64,000 nt of DNA from Acanthaster planci (taxonomy: Eukaryota > Echinodermata > Asteroidea > Valvatida > Acanthasteridae). Position 1 is the first letter of the stretch. Each line of letters begins with the position of its first letter. Under the pieces are notes generated by a model. That model saw only the letters and a program-made list of their open reading frames with translations. It made no database searches and was not told the origin of the DNA. Below are positions 1-12,419 of the stretch, one piece after another. A program made the translations under genes and the position numbers. The DNA is taken from assembly GCF_001949145.1 (NCBI RefSeq), contig NW_019091486.1:586691-650690 (forward strand), read 5' to 3'.

Positions 1-27
1 CAAAGGTAGGGGAAAAAAACTTGGCGG

Positions 28-69
<42 letters not shown>

Positions 70-2457
70 AAAGAAAAAAAAAAACAGAACGATTTCAATA
101 CCTGGTTCGGCTGAACTGCCGAACCAGCTAATGACTTCTTTAGAAGACAGTTCGCTCACCATTATCAGTGGCCATGACAAAAATACGTGACAAACGTAAA
201 CAATGAGCTCGAGTCGTGCTGTAAAAAAAATAAGTGAATGAAAAAGTTTAAAATGTAGATTTGAAAACTTTTAAGTTTTTAAAGCAGTTTCACTGCGAAT
301 TCCAAGGGGGGTGTGGCTGACTGGCTGTTGGTCTTTAAAAACTCAAATATCTCCCCTTCTCGGGGGCTTAGACAGTGTGACTGCCTAAGATTTTGTTCTT
401 ATTTTATTCATTTATTTTTTATTGTTTTGATATTTAGCCATTATTCAACCGGGAAAGGAACTTATAACTCTTTCGAATGCGAAACAGATAATGGTTTTTA
501 TAACAAGACAGACGGCCCGTACTATCAGGCGTCGCAATGCCTAATAAAGCGGACGTTAAGCATGGTCTAGAAGATTTTCTAAGATTTTGTGCGCTTATTC
601 AAAATGTACAGTCCTAATTCCATTTATATACAAAACAACGCCATGACAATACCATTTGGGAATATTTTGTTAACTACATAGCTTTTGTAATACACTACTC
701 AAAAGAATCAAAGGAACAAGGGAACAGAATATTTTTTGTCATGGTCTATATCGGCTACCGTTAGAACAAGATGCATTAAAGTTATGTGAAAATCGTTCAG
801 GTGTTGTCAATTGGTTCTCAAACAATACTCAACAATGTTGGTGCAATCATGCGTGTCATTCTGTTCTCTTTCTCCTTTCATTCTTTTGAGTAGTGTATTC
901 ATTCCCCACAATACCAGTTTTTGTATTGAGGTTCCCAATTCGCCCTCCTGATTTAGCTTAGCTGACGGAAGTCGAATCTGAAGACGGAACGTGTGAGCCG
1001 TCATTTGCGAGCTACAACCTGTGCCGTGTCTCTAAACGATAGCTCTGGCTACAATAATCTGATGTCTGGGACCAAACCAGTCGGATACTTGACGAGAGTG
1101 TGTGTCTTGTAAGATCATCGTTCGTAATACAATCGGTATTCTCAACTTAGGTTTCAGACAACAGAACAACTCACAAAACGGCAAATACTTTGCAATATGA
1201 ACAGCTTCAGAATATTATTCATTACATCTTTACTTATGGTCAGACATGAGTACAGACATGAAAAAATACAGTCAGGAACTATACATCAAAACGATTCCCA
1301 GAATAAGCTACCAGCATGTCAATATAATAATAGTCTTTAAAAGGTAAAATCCATCTTAAAAGTTATCCATTATGCTAAGGAGTACGCCACTTGTGTTTCC
1401 GTCAAAATGAGTCCCCAGCTGGACCAAGAGAGGACGCAATTTGCCCAGCACCGCAGGCTCCTCAGGCAGGGAATTGCTCTTCGCTGGTTAACAAACGATT
1501 ATATGTACGTATTACAGCTTTTTTTTTCAACCGAGGAGGGGGTGCTTCTGCTCGAGGCGGATAGCTACCCTCATTTCGTACTACACATAAAGAAGAGTTG
1601 GGTGGGTGGGATTGGCTTCCGTGAGGGTGGGGAACTGCGGTGCCCCTCCCCTCAAGACGGATTTGCCCGAGGTGGGATTAGGAGATAATAAAATATTCCA
1701 CGAAATGATAACCAGAGGTTTTGAAGGAAAGGCCACCCAGCAGCATGGGGTCTATGATGTGTTTGCATATATGTTTCAGCACCCCTTAGATTACCCATTT
1801 CCAATGTGCTCATTACCTACTCTTAAATACATGTATAAACACACAATTACTGTAAACCGGAGATTTTAAAAAGGGATTGTTTACAGAATCCTGAAATCAG
1901 TAAAATCCAAACGCAAAATTCCTGAAATCAGGAAAACTCATGACCCATCTCATCCGTGAATTTGCTAGGGAAAAACAAAAACAAAATATTTGCAAGCACG
2001 CCAACTAAAACCAACAGTGTCAGGACAGTCTCAAAATAATTTCCTCATTCCAATAGAAGATCCTGTCAAAATGATATTAAGTTGCATTGCCACTGTGTCT
2101 AGTCATATATTTTGACATCAAACATTCTTTTATTAAAGATAAACGTCAGTGTCATTGATACTCTAAACATGGTACAGATAAAGACTTTTAGCTAGAGGAA
2201 TGTAAAAATTGACATCGTGATAGCGAACAGAATACATGCCATTGATAAAAACTTCGTGCAAAAACATGTCTTTTTTCAATTCTCTGGTATGAATACATGG
2301 ATCAGTCCTTTCAAAGTTTTTCAACCACTTGGAGGAAAAGACAAGCTATAGTAGTTGGCCCAGACTAGTTCAGGATTTTGCTCTCTGCGATGTGGCAGTC
2401 CGCTTCATCGGATCAATATTACAGTTTACTATAATGCACTCGAACTTCTGAGAGAGT
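1..2457. other. Gene-free stretch at left edge
   Basis: No exon with convincing coding character and splice sites is visible. A homopolymeric A tract (about positions 31-67, interrupted shortly after) sits near the left edge and is typical low-complexity sequence. The rest is AT-rich unique-looking DNA with short chance open frames only. It lies well beyond the stop codon of the minus-strand Vang-like gene and may be simple intergenic DNA. Confidence 0.6.
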
Positions 2458-2636
2458 TTTGCAGGTACATCATGGAATCGATCTTTTCCAGAAGACTAGA
2501 GCGGTGGTCCCGATAAGAGCCTATGGGTGGCTACATACCCCTCACCACTTCTTCCCAGTGGAGTTCCCACCCACCGGGTCTTTTCAGAGCCACCACACTT
2601 CTGGAGGAGATCGATTCTACACGGTGTACCTGCAAA
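2458..2636. repeat. Inverted-repeat element with histone stem-loop-like arms
   Basis: The ends are an imperfect inverted repeat: TTTGCAGGTAC at 2458 is answered by GTACCTGCAAA ending at 2636. Pairing continues inward with few mismatches through ATCGATC and CCAGAAG for about 70 bases per arm. The right arm contains TCTTTTCAGAGCCACCAC (about 2579-2596). Read on the minus strand, the left arm has AGGCTCTTATCGGGACCACC (2503-2522). Both resemble the metazoan histone mRNA 3' stem-loop and its ACCA flank, and a purine-rich stretch follows each. No histone coding sequence is next to it. The structure is that of a MITE or an inverted duplication; the link to histone genes is inference. Confidence 0.6.
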
Positions 2637-3417
2637 CCTGTCAGTCTTTGCCATGCAAAGTTTCAAATCTTACTACTTATAATCCACTTTTGATTGGTTT
2701 TGGATTCTGTCCTGGCGTGAACTGTGGGGCTTTGCATGGGAAAACAAGACAGTCTTCTTGCAATGTTTCAAAAAACGTTGCACTCCCATCCAAAAACATA
2801 ACATCAGATTTTTTGTTCGATTTGTGCTTGTTTAAAAAAAAATATGAACAAACACTCAAACTTCTTCCAGTACACTGTACACAGCTTTTTTTTTTTAATT
2901 GGAAATACTTTTTGGCTTCGCAAGAGCTACAAGTTAAATACGGACTACTATTCATGGAAACATGTTGTTTCTGTGACTACATGGAGCGCGTTCTATTCAC
3001 AGCAATAGAAAACAAATCCTAGCAACCTGGCACTGAGCTTTGGGAATAGAATATATGAACAACTTACCAATCTACAAGAGTGTTACAGCCCTGAAATCGC
3101 AATTGTTACTTTTTTTCCTGGTTTCGCCAATACCTGTTACACACATACATTGCCTCATCAGCTTGACATCTCAGAATTGTCTCTTTATGTACACGTACAA
3201 CCGACAGAGTAACTTCTCATTAAAAAGCCATCATTTAAAATCATGAATACTGTTCAATTCCAATACACGTACTTGTACACCTTAAGCCGCATTCTACTCG
3301 CTCCTGTCATAAGCATACCCTGTCACCTCAATGAGCCTTTCGCTAGTTACATTTGAATAAAACCTGGTACATTGTGCTATATCATTTCACAGAAACATAG
3401 TTCCAATTCCCCAGACT

Positions 3418-3593
3418 GAAGACACTGTTGCTATACCTCGTGATTCGGGGCAAGCTTTTGCATAGCGACTGCCATCTCATCTCTGGAATGGACTGGTTCC
3501 TTTATGCCCTTGTCATCCATTGATGCAAGGCGTCTCTTATGCGACTGAGCAAAAGCTTGCCCCAGATCACGAGGTACAGCAACAATGTCTTTA
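3418..3593. mobile_element. MITE-like inverted-repeat element
   Basis: About 40 bases at the left end (3419-3460, containing CCTCGTGATTCGGGGCAAGC) are repeated in inverse orientation at the right end (3551-3592, containing GCTTGCCCCAGATCACGAGG) with only a few mismatches. The centre of roughly 90 bases is unique. No coding capacity for a transposase is present, so this would be a non-autonomous DNA element. I saw no second copy in the window and no clear target-site duplication. The open frame crossing it is a by-product of the repeat. Confidence 0.65.
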
Positions 3594-6500
3594 GTACGGA
3601 GAATCCAATTTCTTGAGTTCACGTGAATTTGGAGAACTCGGTGTACCAGATTTTATTCAAAGCTTACTCGCAAATGGACTATTGTAATGACAACATGTAA
3701 AACTCACTCTTTACTGACTGGAGGACAAAAGGAAAAACAAAATCCCTGCCAAAAAAATCCACTTGCGTGTAAACCGGAACTGGCTTTTTAGATGATCGGT
3801 TCCGGTTCTTGTGTGGTTCTTACTTGTTCCCACAGGATGCTGCATCTCAACATTGTAAGTAGCTGGTAACACTTGAATCTGGTGAGAGGACGTTTTCACA
3901 TACCTCCCCCATCCAATTCGTATTCAAACTAAAGCTGTTGATGAACGGCTACCAAAATACCAAGTCATTTTCTTCCGAGAAAAACATCAAATGCAAGTAT
4001 ATGCCGGTATACCAAAGCTGTTAGGCCATATTATGACACTGGCTCGCTTTTCTTTCCTTTTTTTCCCAAGGAGTTACATTTACACAACAAACCCACATAG
4101 TACAGTTATTTACAGTCAGTTCCACATTTACACAATAATTTATTTCACAAACGTTAAAGTACATTCTGTATGCGTACTTGGGCACGAAATACCTACATCC
4201 ATCTGATAACATTTGGGGCCAAACCAAGACGGGGAAAAAAGGTGGGCATGAAATAGAAGGCATTGCTTTGGAATCAGAAACCAAAGAAACTTCTCCTCTG
4301 GAATGAACTGAAAACGAAACATGGAGTGCCAGACATTTCAAGAAATTCCTCTGCATGTGGTTGGATCAAGCTGTGACTTCTAACGCATTTGCACCAATTC
4401 CGCAAATAACTAAAACACGAGAAGATACAAAATAACTTGTCACCCAAAACTTGCCCGTGAAATGAAACGAGAATACATGCAGAAAATTATTTCATAACGA
4501 AGTTATGTGTTGCAGCACCCAATAGTTGCTTTACAAAACCAGGTGGGCATTGGAAGTATGAAAGTACATGTACACATCCCGACTTCGATGTGACTAAATC
4601 ATAGTTTATACACAACGTCTACGTAATTTCATACACCTGTAGACGCCAAAACACATGGTAAGCGTAACCTGGAAGTCCTTCGAAATAAACCTAGCTGCAC
4701 CAGATAAAAATCTAATTAAAACAACTCGGTGGCTTAAGTTAAAAGATGCTTCTTATCTAATGATTAAAAACAGAAGTGGACTGTACATACATGAACATGG
4801 ATTAATTTCTGAGATCGGGCGGTTTAAAACATTTAAAACAGAATTACAGCTTTGGTATCACCCTTTTGTTATGTGAACCACCATTCTACAACCAGGCTGA
4901 ACATATTTATAAATTATCATCGATACCGATCAATGCACGAACAATGCGAGCAGGACAACCTTCACTGACCCTGAAAACCAATGTTTTTGGCAGACATTTT
5001 TTTTCTTTCAACTCGAGATCACCAAAGTAATAGTACGCTGTGTGTGAAAATTAACAATGGAGTCCCGAGAGTGGAACTGTCCAGGTATGAAAATGAACTA
5101 TACCCCAGTCTAGGTTGGAGGTATCCGGTCACATATGATGCTACCAGGTACCAACTTGTCCAACGTATATAGGCGACACACAGGGAGCATAATCCTCCGG
5201 CTCTCTGCAGTGGAACGGGACGTGTGAGACTGTCTCGTCATTGTCTTTGTGCAGCTGAGATTGCAAACGAATGATATAAATTCCGAGCCCAGTCCGACTG
5301 AATGGAATTATCTTCACCAATGAATTCCCTTCAAAATGTCACCATAGCGCTACATGAACACTTATTCACTTTGTATTTACAGGCTAACACAAGTATTCCT
5401 ATAAATAACTCTCTTTTAACTTTGACTTACAGGGGGAGCGCATCAAACAGGACTCTTTACATAGTCGAATTTACTGTCTGCCATTTTCTGCTTAAACGCA
5501 CAAACGATCACTGTGGACGATTAAGGGAGAGAAAGCAAGGTTTCTGAACAAAAGGCAGAGCATATAACGCAGGGTTGCTCCATATGTTGGAAATATCTTC
5601 GCACAAAACAGAAGACAGAGCAATGTCCGCAAAAGATTCAGAAGGATTTCGCAGTGGTGAATGTTACCAAGTATTGTCCACAGGAACAGCAGGTGGCACG
5701 ATGTGGAGCTCCGACTGCAGGCTGCATCCAAAAGTTCTGACTGAGGCTGAAAACAATGAGCACACTGGGAAGCTGTGGAGTGATGGCTCCAGCCTCTTCC
5801 CACAGACTCGTGTGTTCGTCACAGCCACAGCCACTTAATTTGGAAAAAAAAAAACCTTTATACTCGGGGCACGTGTGCCCATAAGTCCATGCACCCACTG
5901 CCTCAAATGCACTTGTCTAATTTTCATCAGATTGTGCACAAAACTGCGACTCTTTGTAAGGGTGACACTGTCACTGGGAAAATGTTTAAAACATGAATGA
6001 ATCCGGGGACTATACTTTGCTAAGCCTTTAGGTCATATAGCTGACTAGTGTGTGACTTCTGGGGAGAAAATGCTGGACTCTTCAAACCTAATCCATCCAG
6101 TAGGCACATGTAACTCAAACGGTAACCACAATTATAGTTGAGTCCTGCAAGTCTATCCAGCCTCAAGCCAAGTCCCAAGCTATTCTAGATACTGAACCAA
6201 CAGCGCAGACATCTAAATCCAAACCTAGACATGTCCCATTCACTGTGTACATTCAAAAGAGAAGGCCACTCTGTATGCACTCAATCCACCTCTTACATTT
6301 TCAGTACCAAAGTTACGCAGGCGTGCCAAGCGTGACACTTGTCAGCCAAATCAAAAACTGAAAGTCATGCCGATGGTCACTTTAGCATTGCTGAGTGTGC
6401 ATTGAACAGTCGGTCTGAAGTAGCAGTGGGCATCACACTGGCTGATCACATCTGGCCTCGGTTTTGTTTAGATGACTTCGTTACACATAGGTGCATTAAT

Positions 6501-6604
6501 TCCAGCCTAGCCATAACTTTCTGGTCCAGGCTTGCTCTCATTCTTTGACTGTTGGATGACAAGCTAATGTTTGGTTTCGCCATATGTAAAGAGCCTACAG
6601 AGGA

Positions 6605-6714
6605 TTTGCATGGCTGCCATCTTGCAGGCCAGTGCTTTTGTTCCTCATGGTATGCACAATGGAGGTTTGGAGGTGGAACTGCAGAACTGCCCTCCAAGAT
6701 GGCTACCACGCAAA
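6605..6714. mobile_element. 110-bp MITE-like element, copy 1 (family shared with 53151-53260)
   Basis: The element begins TTTGCATGGCTGCCATCTTG and ends CAAGATGGCTACCACGCAAA, giving near-perfect terminal inverted repeats of about 24 bases. A second copy of exactly the same length sits in the first PhyH intron at 53151-53260, with similar interior sequence. Two same-length, same-ended copies far apart support dispersal as a unit. No obvious target-site duplication is visible. It is presumably within the Vang-like 3' UTR or just downstream. Confidence 0.7.
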
Positions 6715-7648
6715 GCCATTACTGAATGAACTGGTGTGGTTGTAAAAGGTCACTCAGTCACACCAGTGAGTTTAATTCTCTGTGTACATGTACACTGGCC
6801 AGGCTGCAACAGCCAAAGATTTTCACGATATTTTTCACAGATATCCCTTAAAAACTCCCCTTAGATACCACGGAAAAGGTTTCCAAATAGAGTAAAAACC
6901 TTGGTGACCAACACAAGTACTGACTTACTGAATATTTTCCAGGTACATACAACACATTTTTAGTACTGCTACAATCTGAAGTTTTAGGTCACAATATTTC
7001 CACGTTGAGCAACATGAAATCCCTTGCGAAATCTAACCGTTTGGCATTCTATATTTGTACTGTTTTTGTGAGGCTCCATACTTTCTCACGCAAGCGCATC
7101 ATTCCACTGCTGAAAAGTGTAAACTGTTGATCGGCACGGCAGCTGGGGTTCCTCCCAACGATGGATGGACTGGAATCTAGTATGTCCTGCTGCCGGATTC
7201 TGAAGCAGAATCGTGGTCAGAGAAAACCACGATGGTAAAGGGTCTGTTGCCACTGTGCAGAATCGGACGAGGCCAGTGTGTAAACTACTCAAGACAGCCA
7301 TACTGGAAAAGTTCACAACTTCACGGCACTCCTGAACCAGTTCACTTGCATTATGTTCCAGGTGAACCATGCCTGGTGCATAAGACCTACATGTACTGCA
7401 GCTTAACACAAGATGTACTCATCTTTAGTGTGAGATGCAAGTATGGAGCCTAATCTTCCCCAGTTGAAAAGGTATGTGTTTGCATTGTCATGGAAATGGA
7501 GCTACACAACGAGTGCTCCTCATTATAATCTATGAGATGCAGTGTCATAGGACCACATCAATGTACAGTACGTGGACAAATGGCTCGCACTTGAGAGTAC
7601 TTTGAGTCCATTCTTCCTGACGAAAGTAACACTCGATATGTGACGTAC

Positions 7649-10600
7649 TCAGACCGATGTTTCTGACTGCAATCTCAGGGCAAACCGATTGTTCTTGTAG
7701 TCGTAGGCTTCCTCCTTCACCTTCAGGTGCGGTATCCTCATGACGTACACTTGCAGCATCACCTCCCCCTGGCGGAGCTGGAAAGTCCCGCCCTCTTTGA
7801 TAGGGCGAGACACCATGGTGTCCGAGACCAGCTCCCAGGGCTGGGACCCCAGGCCATCGCGGACGCTCTGCACGATGGAGGGTCCCGGCTCGAAGAACGC
7901 CTCCAGGAAGGCCTTGGGGGAGAGGTTGTAGCTGATGCACATGGACAGGTGGCCGATGACCGCATCCATGGTCCAGCGAGGCTGCTGGCGGGTTACGCGC
8001 AGGTACTTCTGCAGTGAGCGGGCCATGGAGGGGAAGATGGCCTGGGCTGCCTCTGTGGGATCCATGACGTGCGCGCTCATGCTCTGGTCCTCGTGTAGGC
8101 GCTTGATGTGGGTGAAGGCCTCATCCGCCGCCACCTCTAACCGCGCCCGTCGCTTCTTGACACGCCGCTCGTACTCCTGCTTCTCGTAGAACCGCTCGTT
8201 GCGGCTCTGGTCCCGCCGGTGGGCAGTGGCTGCCAGGATGGCCCGCGACCGGCCTGTGACCGACTCGTTGGGCCCATCCACATCATACACCTTGAAGTTA
8301 GACAGCTTGTTGGCCACCCGTGACGTGGGCACTCGCAGGAGGTGGGGGTTGAAGATGGGGAAGTCACGGTAGTAGTGCTCCAGGATCCACGCTGCGCAGC
8401 GCTGTATGCTAAACACCCCTACAGTGTAGTACTTGCTCGCGCCGTCTGGGGAACGTACAACCTTGATGGCGAACATCGGCTGAAGCTGTCGCAACTCCAA
8501 CAGGATGACAGCCACGTAATGAACAAACAGCAAAGCGTCCACTAACGATACCGCGTACAGAACAACGTCCTTGTACTCGTAGACTATGCTGAATCCCTGC
8601 TGCATGACGCGCACGCCAAAGAACAACCAGTAGGCCGTGATCAGCACCAGCAGGAGGGCCACTATCAGCAGGCGGAATACGAACAGGCGGGGGAAGCTGG
8701 CCTTGGGCCGCCGAAAGAACAGCGCCCAGCTGCCAATCAGCAAAATCAAGAGTTTGAAGGCCATGCTGATGAAGAGGCCGTCGCAGGCCGTGCCGCAAGG
8801 GGCCGGCTTGTACAGGACGATGGGGATGATGACAAATGCAATGGGCGACAGGAAGGCCAGCAGGCCCACCACGGCCGCCAAGACGTAGCCCACGTAGCGG
8901 CTGCAGTCAAAGCCAGTATCGTCCATGCTCTTGGCGAGCTGGGTCAGGTCCTCCATGGAGGAGCGGTCCGAAGTGCCGGTGATGGCCGTTGTGTTGTCCC
9001 CCCAGTTGTCATCCTGGGGCAAGATTTCCACCTCTACAACCTGCAAGTTACAAGAAGGATAAATCAGTCCCACGTGCATTAAACATCAATGTCAATACAA
9101 ATCTGCCATGGAAACTTTGTAAGGGCGAAAAACTTCAAACGTTAATACAAATGAATGAAGCAGTTAGGAAGCAACGTCTTGCCTCGTGTTTTGATAAAAG
9201 GTATCAAGATATCCTTGACTAAAAAGACTGAAAAAAGGAGCGTCTAAATAAATTCCTTTTGAACAGTCTCGAAATATTGTCACAACCGCTTCAACATCTT
9301 TCACTTCACAAGCTTTCATGAGAGAATATTCCTAAGGCACTGTTAACCCTCTTATCGTACTTATGACTGGACTTGTGAAAGGACTTTTGATTGGACTTGT
9401 GACGGACTAAGCCACATCACAGCTTTACCATTTTCTGTCCAAGAGGCAGGCACGCTCCTGCCATGACAGAACCCTCTTTTTTCCACTCCTAGCCCTAGCC
9501 CACCTACATCAACATCACTACCCCCACCAACATCCCATCCCCGACCCCACTCCATCAGGCAGCATTGCTGTTGTCATAGCTCCCAAATGCGAATCTATTC
9601 CTCAATACTGTTGTGGTCATGGTAGCAACCCACCTCATCCCTCTCGTCGTCGGTGGTCTGAGGCTGGGGCGGCATGATGGATACAGAACGGCTGCTGCGG
9701 TTGTGGCTTCGGTGGGAGCGGTCGCCATCGTAGTCATCGCCCCGCTCCGGGTCCCGCTCTCGCCGGCGCCTGCTGCGGTGGCCCTTCTCGCTCTCTTCGT
9801 CTGTGTCGCGATCCCTGTACCGGTCCCTGAATGGATTCAGTAATAGGAGGAAATAAAACGAATAGTCTGATGGTCATGAAACAACTGTCAAATATGTATA
9901 ACTCTATCCCCCAATCTGGGATGGGTGGAGTGGGAACTCCCCAAGTCTTTGTACGGGTTCGCGCAAGTTAAGCATGGGTAATTATATAGAACGGTTTGCC
10001 CGTACCCAAAGTATATTAATCATGGGTGCACAGAGCATGATTGACCAATGTCTATTTGAACGTACAGTGTACCAGTACACTGTATGGTCTTTGTGCGTTC
10101 ACTGGGCACATGCATATGAGCCCTAATGAAAACATCCCATCGGCCTGTTCGTTGTTTGCCAGTCATGATCTGTGCACTTTGACTCGGGGTGAATAGATGA
10201 TGGTTTCTGTGTTCTTGGCAACTATCATGCTCCGGGTCCCCCCTCAACTTCAGCCTTGAGATGAAGTCTAACAACTGAAATCTGATCAAAATAACTGCTT
10301 TGAAAATCTGTTAAGTATTTATTTTTTTCATTGATATGCATGGTTACCAAATCATCCCAGAATGTCCCACTGTATATCTTTTCAATTCCAAGGAAGCAAA
10401 GTCGGAAAAATCTTGCCACATGACCGACAGGGTTTCATCCTTATCCCCAAAATATTCAAAAATGGCATTTTTTGTCACATCACTTTTCAAGGCAAGCCAA
10501 GTACATTTCCATGTATTCTATAATAAATGAGAGGACTGGACATCACAAGTCTCATGAGGAATTTGTCAGAAAATTTATCTCATCACGCCTGCAAAAGACT

Positions 10601-10794
10601 GCAAGATTTCATGACCGGTATGCCTACATGTATGAAGTACTAGTATGCACATACATGTATACATTTAGCATCTGAAAGGCAATGGCGACGGTATAAGTGC
10701 ATGTGTACCTGTGTCGGCCACTGCGGCTAGGGGTGTGGTTACTGGGTGTCTGGGCATTTCTGGCTGGCTTGCTGTTGGGCGTGTCGGGCTCCAT
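7649..10794 (-). CDS. Vang-like planar cell polarity protein (Van Gogh/Strabismus family), three coding exons
   Basis: Core planar cell polarity membrane protein; members act at the plasma membrane with Prickle and oppose Frizzled/Dishevelled. Coding exons on the minus strand are 10794-10709, 9826-9634 and 9040-7649, all with GT/AG boundaries and matching phases, giving 556 residues (vertebrate VANGL2 is about 520). The ATG at 10794 follows an in-frame TAA and has a good context (CGCAGCATGG). The N-terminus (residues 1-95) is Arg/Ser-rich and charged, ending in a SRSVSI cluster like the phosphorylated region of VANGL2. Four membrane segments lie near residues 144-169, 180-202, 213-235 and 252-276. 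Family landmarks are DNWGDNTT, PCGTACDGLF, GSWALFFRRPKAS, SLVDALLFVHY and ELRQLQP. The C-terminus ends LQSETSV, a class I PDZ ligand. The last exon alone holds every membrane segment and the cytoplasmic tail. Introns are 9041-9633 and 9827-10708; 5' leader exons beyond 10871 are not identified. Confidence 0.97.
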
Positions 10795-10871
10795 GCTGCG
10801 GGATGAAGCACTAGGGTCCGACTGGATGAAAATGGCCGTGAGAGACACCTTGACGACTTAGCTGGTCACAC
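10795..10871 (-). other. 5' UTR part of the first coding exon of the Vang-like gene
   Basis: The exon carrying the start codon appears to extend upstream to 10871, where the minus strand reads TGGCTGCAG followed by GTGTGACC, a plausible splice acceptor. An in-frame TAA lies between this point and the ATG. If the acceptor is used, at least one non-coding first exon exists farther upstream (higher coordinates). This would make the following gene-free tract partly a first intron, as is common in Vang-like genes of vertebrates. The acceptor call is inference from sequence only. Confidence 0.5.
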
Positions 10872-11879
10872 CTGCAGCCACAGAAATGAGAAACCACACG
10901 ACGAGAGACATTTAGCGGTTATTTCCTTCTTCTTCTGGGATACTCTGAAGTAAACTGTTTATGCATTCATCCTAACGATATCAAAATACATTGTACGATT
11001 TAACAAAGAGCCTTTAAGACACCAGCAAAGCACAACCTCCATTAAACTTCATACACGGCGTTGTACTGTACACGCACATGTGTTGAACTGGTTGTCTGCC
11101 TGTCGGCTGTGAAATAGGAACAAACCCTCACTTCAATTTGCAATCTGCATGGGGGGGGGTAGAATGTGAAAATCCTGCGGGGAGGGGAACATGCTCCTTG
11201 TACTACTCTGGAGGGGTCAGGTGCATCCGTGGGGCACTTTTTTCTCAGCCAGGTGATTTCACCGACCAAGTACATGTACATGTATGCCACACCCATTCAA
11301 TGAAAGACACGCTGAAAACCACAGACTGTCACGAACGGTTGTGTGCAATTCAAAGGACTCGCGGCCGCAGCCCTCAACATACTTCCTCAACTCTTTCACG
11401 ACAAGGTGAGAAGGGAGGTTACAACAGGTGATGTCATTATGTCACAGGACACTTGTATTTAAATGCAAAACGAGTTCCCCTTCTGTACACTTTTCAGCTC
11501 ACAATATGGTCAATCTTGGCCTTTTGGATGTCTTCAATCAGATTTCGTCTGCTCGGATGATTAAAAGGATCCATGCAAACCGTATTGACGCATACACGTA
11601 TGTATATGCTTACGACTCAAGTACAGGACCTTAAACGGACTGCTAAAAGTTGGCTACCAATTCATATCAGAACTTTTCTGGTACAAATACGGTACACACA
11701 CGGTTCTCAAAACTACACATCCTATTCTTTTCAAATGATGTCCTTTGTTGATTGTTACCGTAGAACCCCACTCTCCTTGGCTAGATATCCCACCAACAGA
11801 TGTACATGTAGAATGTGAAAACAAGATCAAAGCTCCTGGCACATGCGCCAAGAAAAACCAACACCACTGGATTACACAC

Positions 11880-12080
11880 CAGTGCATGTACATACATGTA
11901 CATGTACATACAGGTTATCAATGTGCATAAGAGAACACTTGCATACACTGTACATGGGCCTACACGAAGCCATGAACTCTCTCAAACAATAGAGCAAACA
12001 ATACAATGTAGAGACATACATGTACATATACATGCACAGTACATGGTATCCTTGTACATGCACCTGTTTGTGTACTTTGT
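11880..12080. repeat. Cluster of ACATGTACATGTA simple sequence
   Basis: The segment contains repeated self-complementary units such as TACATACATGTACATGTACA and ACATACATGTACATATACAT. The unit is palindromic, so both strands look the same. It is one of the denser patches of a motif that is scattered across 10.6-50 kb. Nothing coding overlaps it convincingly. Confidence 0.7.
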
Positions 12081-12419
12081 GAAACCTCTAGGCCTATGTG
12101 TATACCACTCAACCACAGAGTATACATGTAGATTGATTAACACTCAGACTATGAGTCATTTATGGGCAGCAAACCTCTCATACTATAGGTAAAAACAGGC
12201 GAGTCACAGAGTGGACATGTGCATGTATCAAAATTATGGTTACTGAGCATGCATACCGGTAATTCCTATGTAAATGGGTACATAACTTTTATAAGAAAAA
12301 TACTTCGGTGAAACTTTCAAACAGCATAGAGCAATACATACCTTTATTTGATTTTGTACGTACTGGTATACATTTACCATACATGTACACGGACATAAAA
12401 AATTAAAACCAAAAAATGA

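Larger units (their letters stand above)
2637..7648 (-). other. Region downstream of Vang-like gene, including its 3' UTR
   Basis: This stretch follows the Vang-like stop codon on the minus strand and must contain the 3' UTR, whose end is not certain. On the minus strand an ATTAAA lies at 6771-6776 and an AATAAA at 4139-4144; either could be a polyadenylation signal. No coding exon of another gene is recognisable. Two short inverted-repeat elements (3418-3593 and 6605-6714) are embedded in it. Sequence between these is AT-rich without clear structure. Confidence 0.5.

Noticed and set aside
2459-3022. 187-codon open frame on the plus strand, one of the longest outside the real genes
   Set aside because: It begins inside an inverted-repeat element, has no recognisable domain, and crosses AT-rich homopolymers; most likely chance.
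3431-3622. 63-codon minus-strand frame with a charged sequence
   Set aside because: It is nearly the whole of a MITE-like inverted repeat; the frame is a by-product of the repeat arms.
7545-8798. Several other-frame open frames over the Vang-like last exon
   Set aside because: Shadow frames caused by the GC-rich coding sequence; the minus-strand frame ending at 7649 has clear family similarity.
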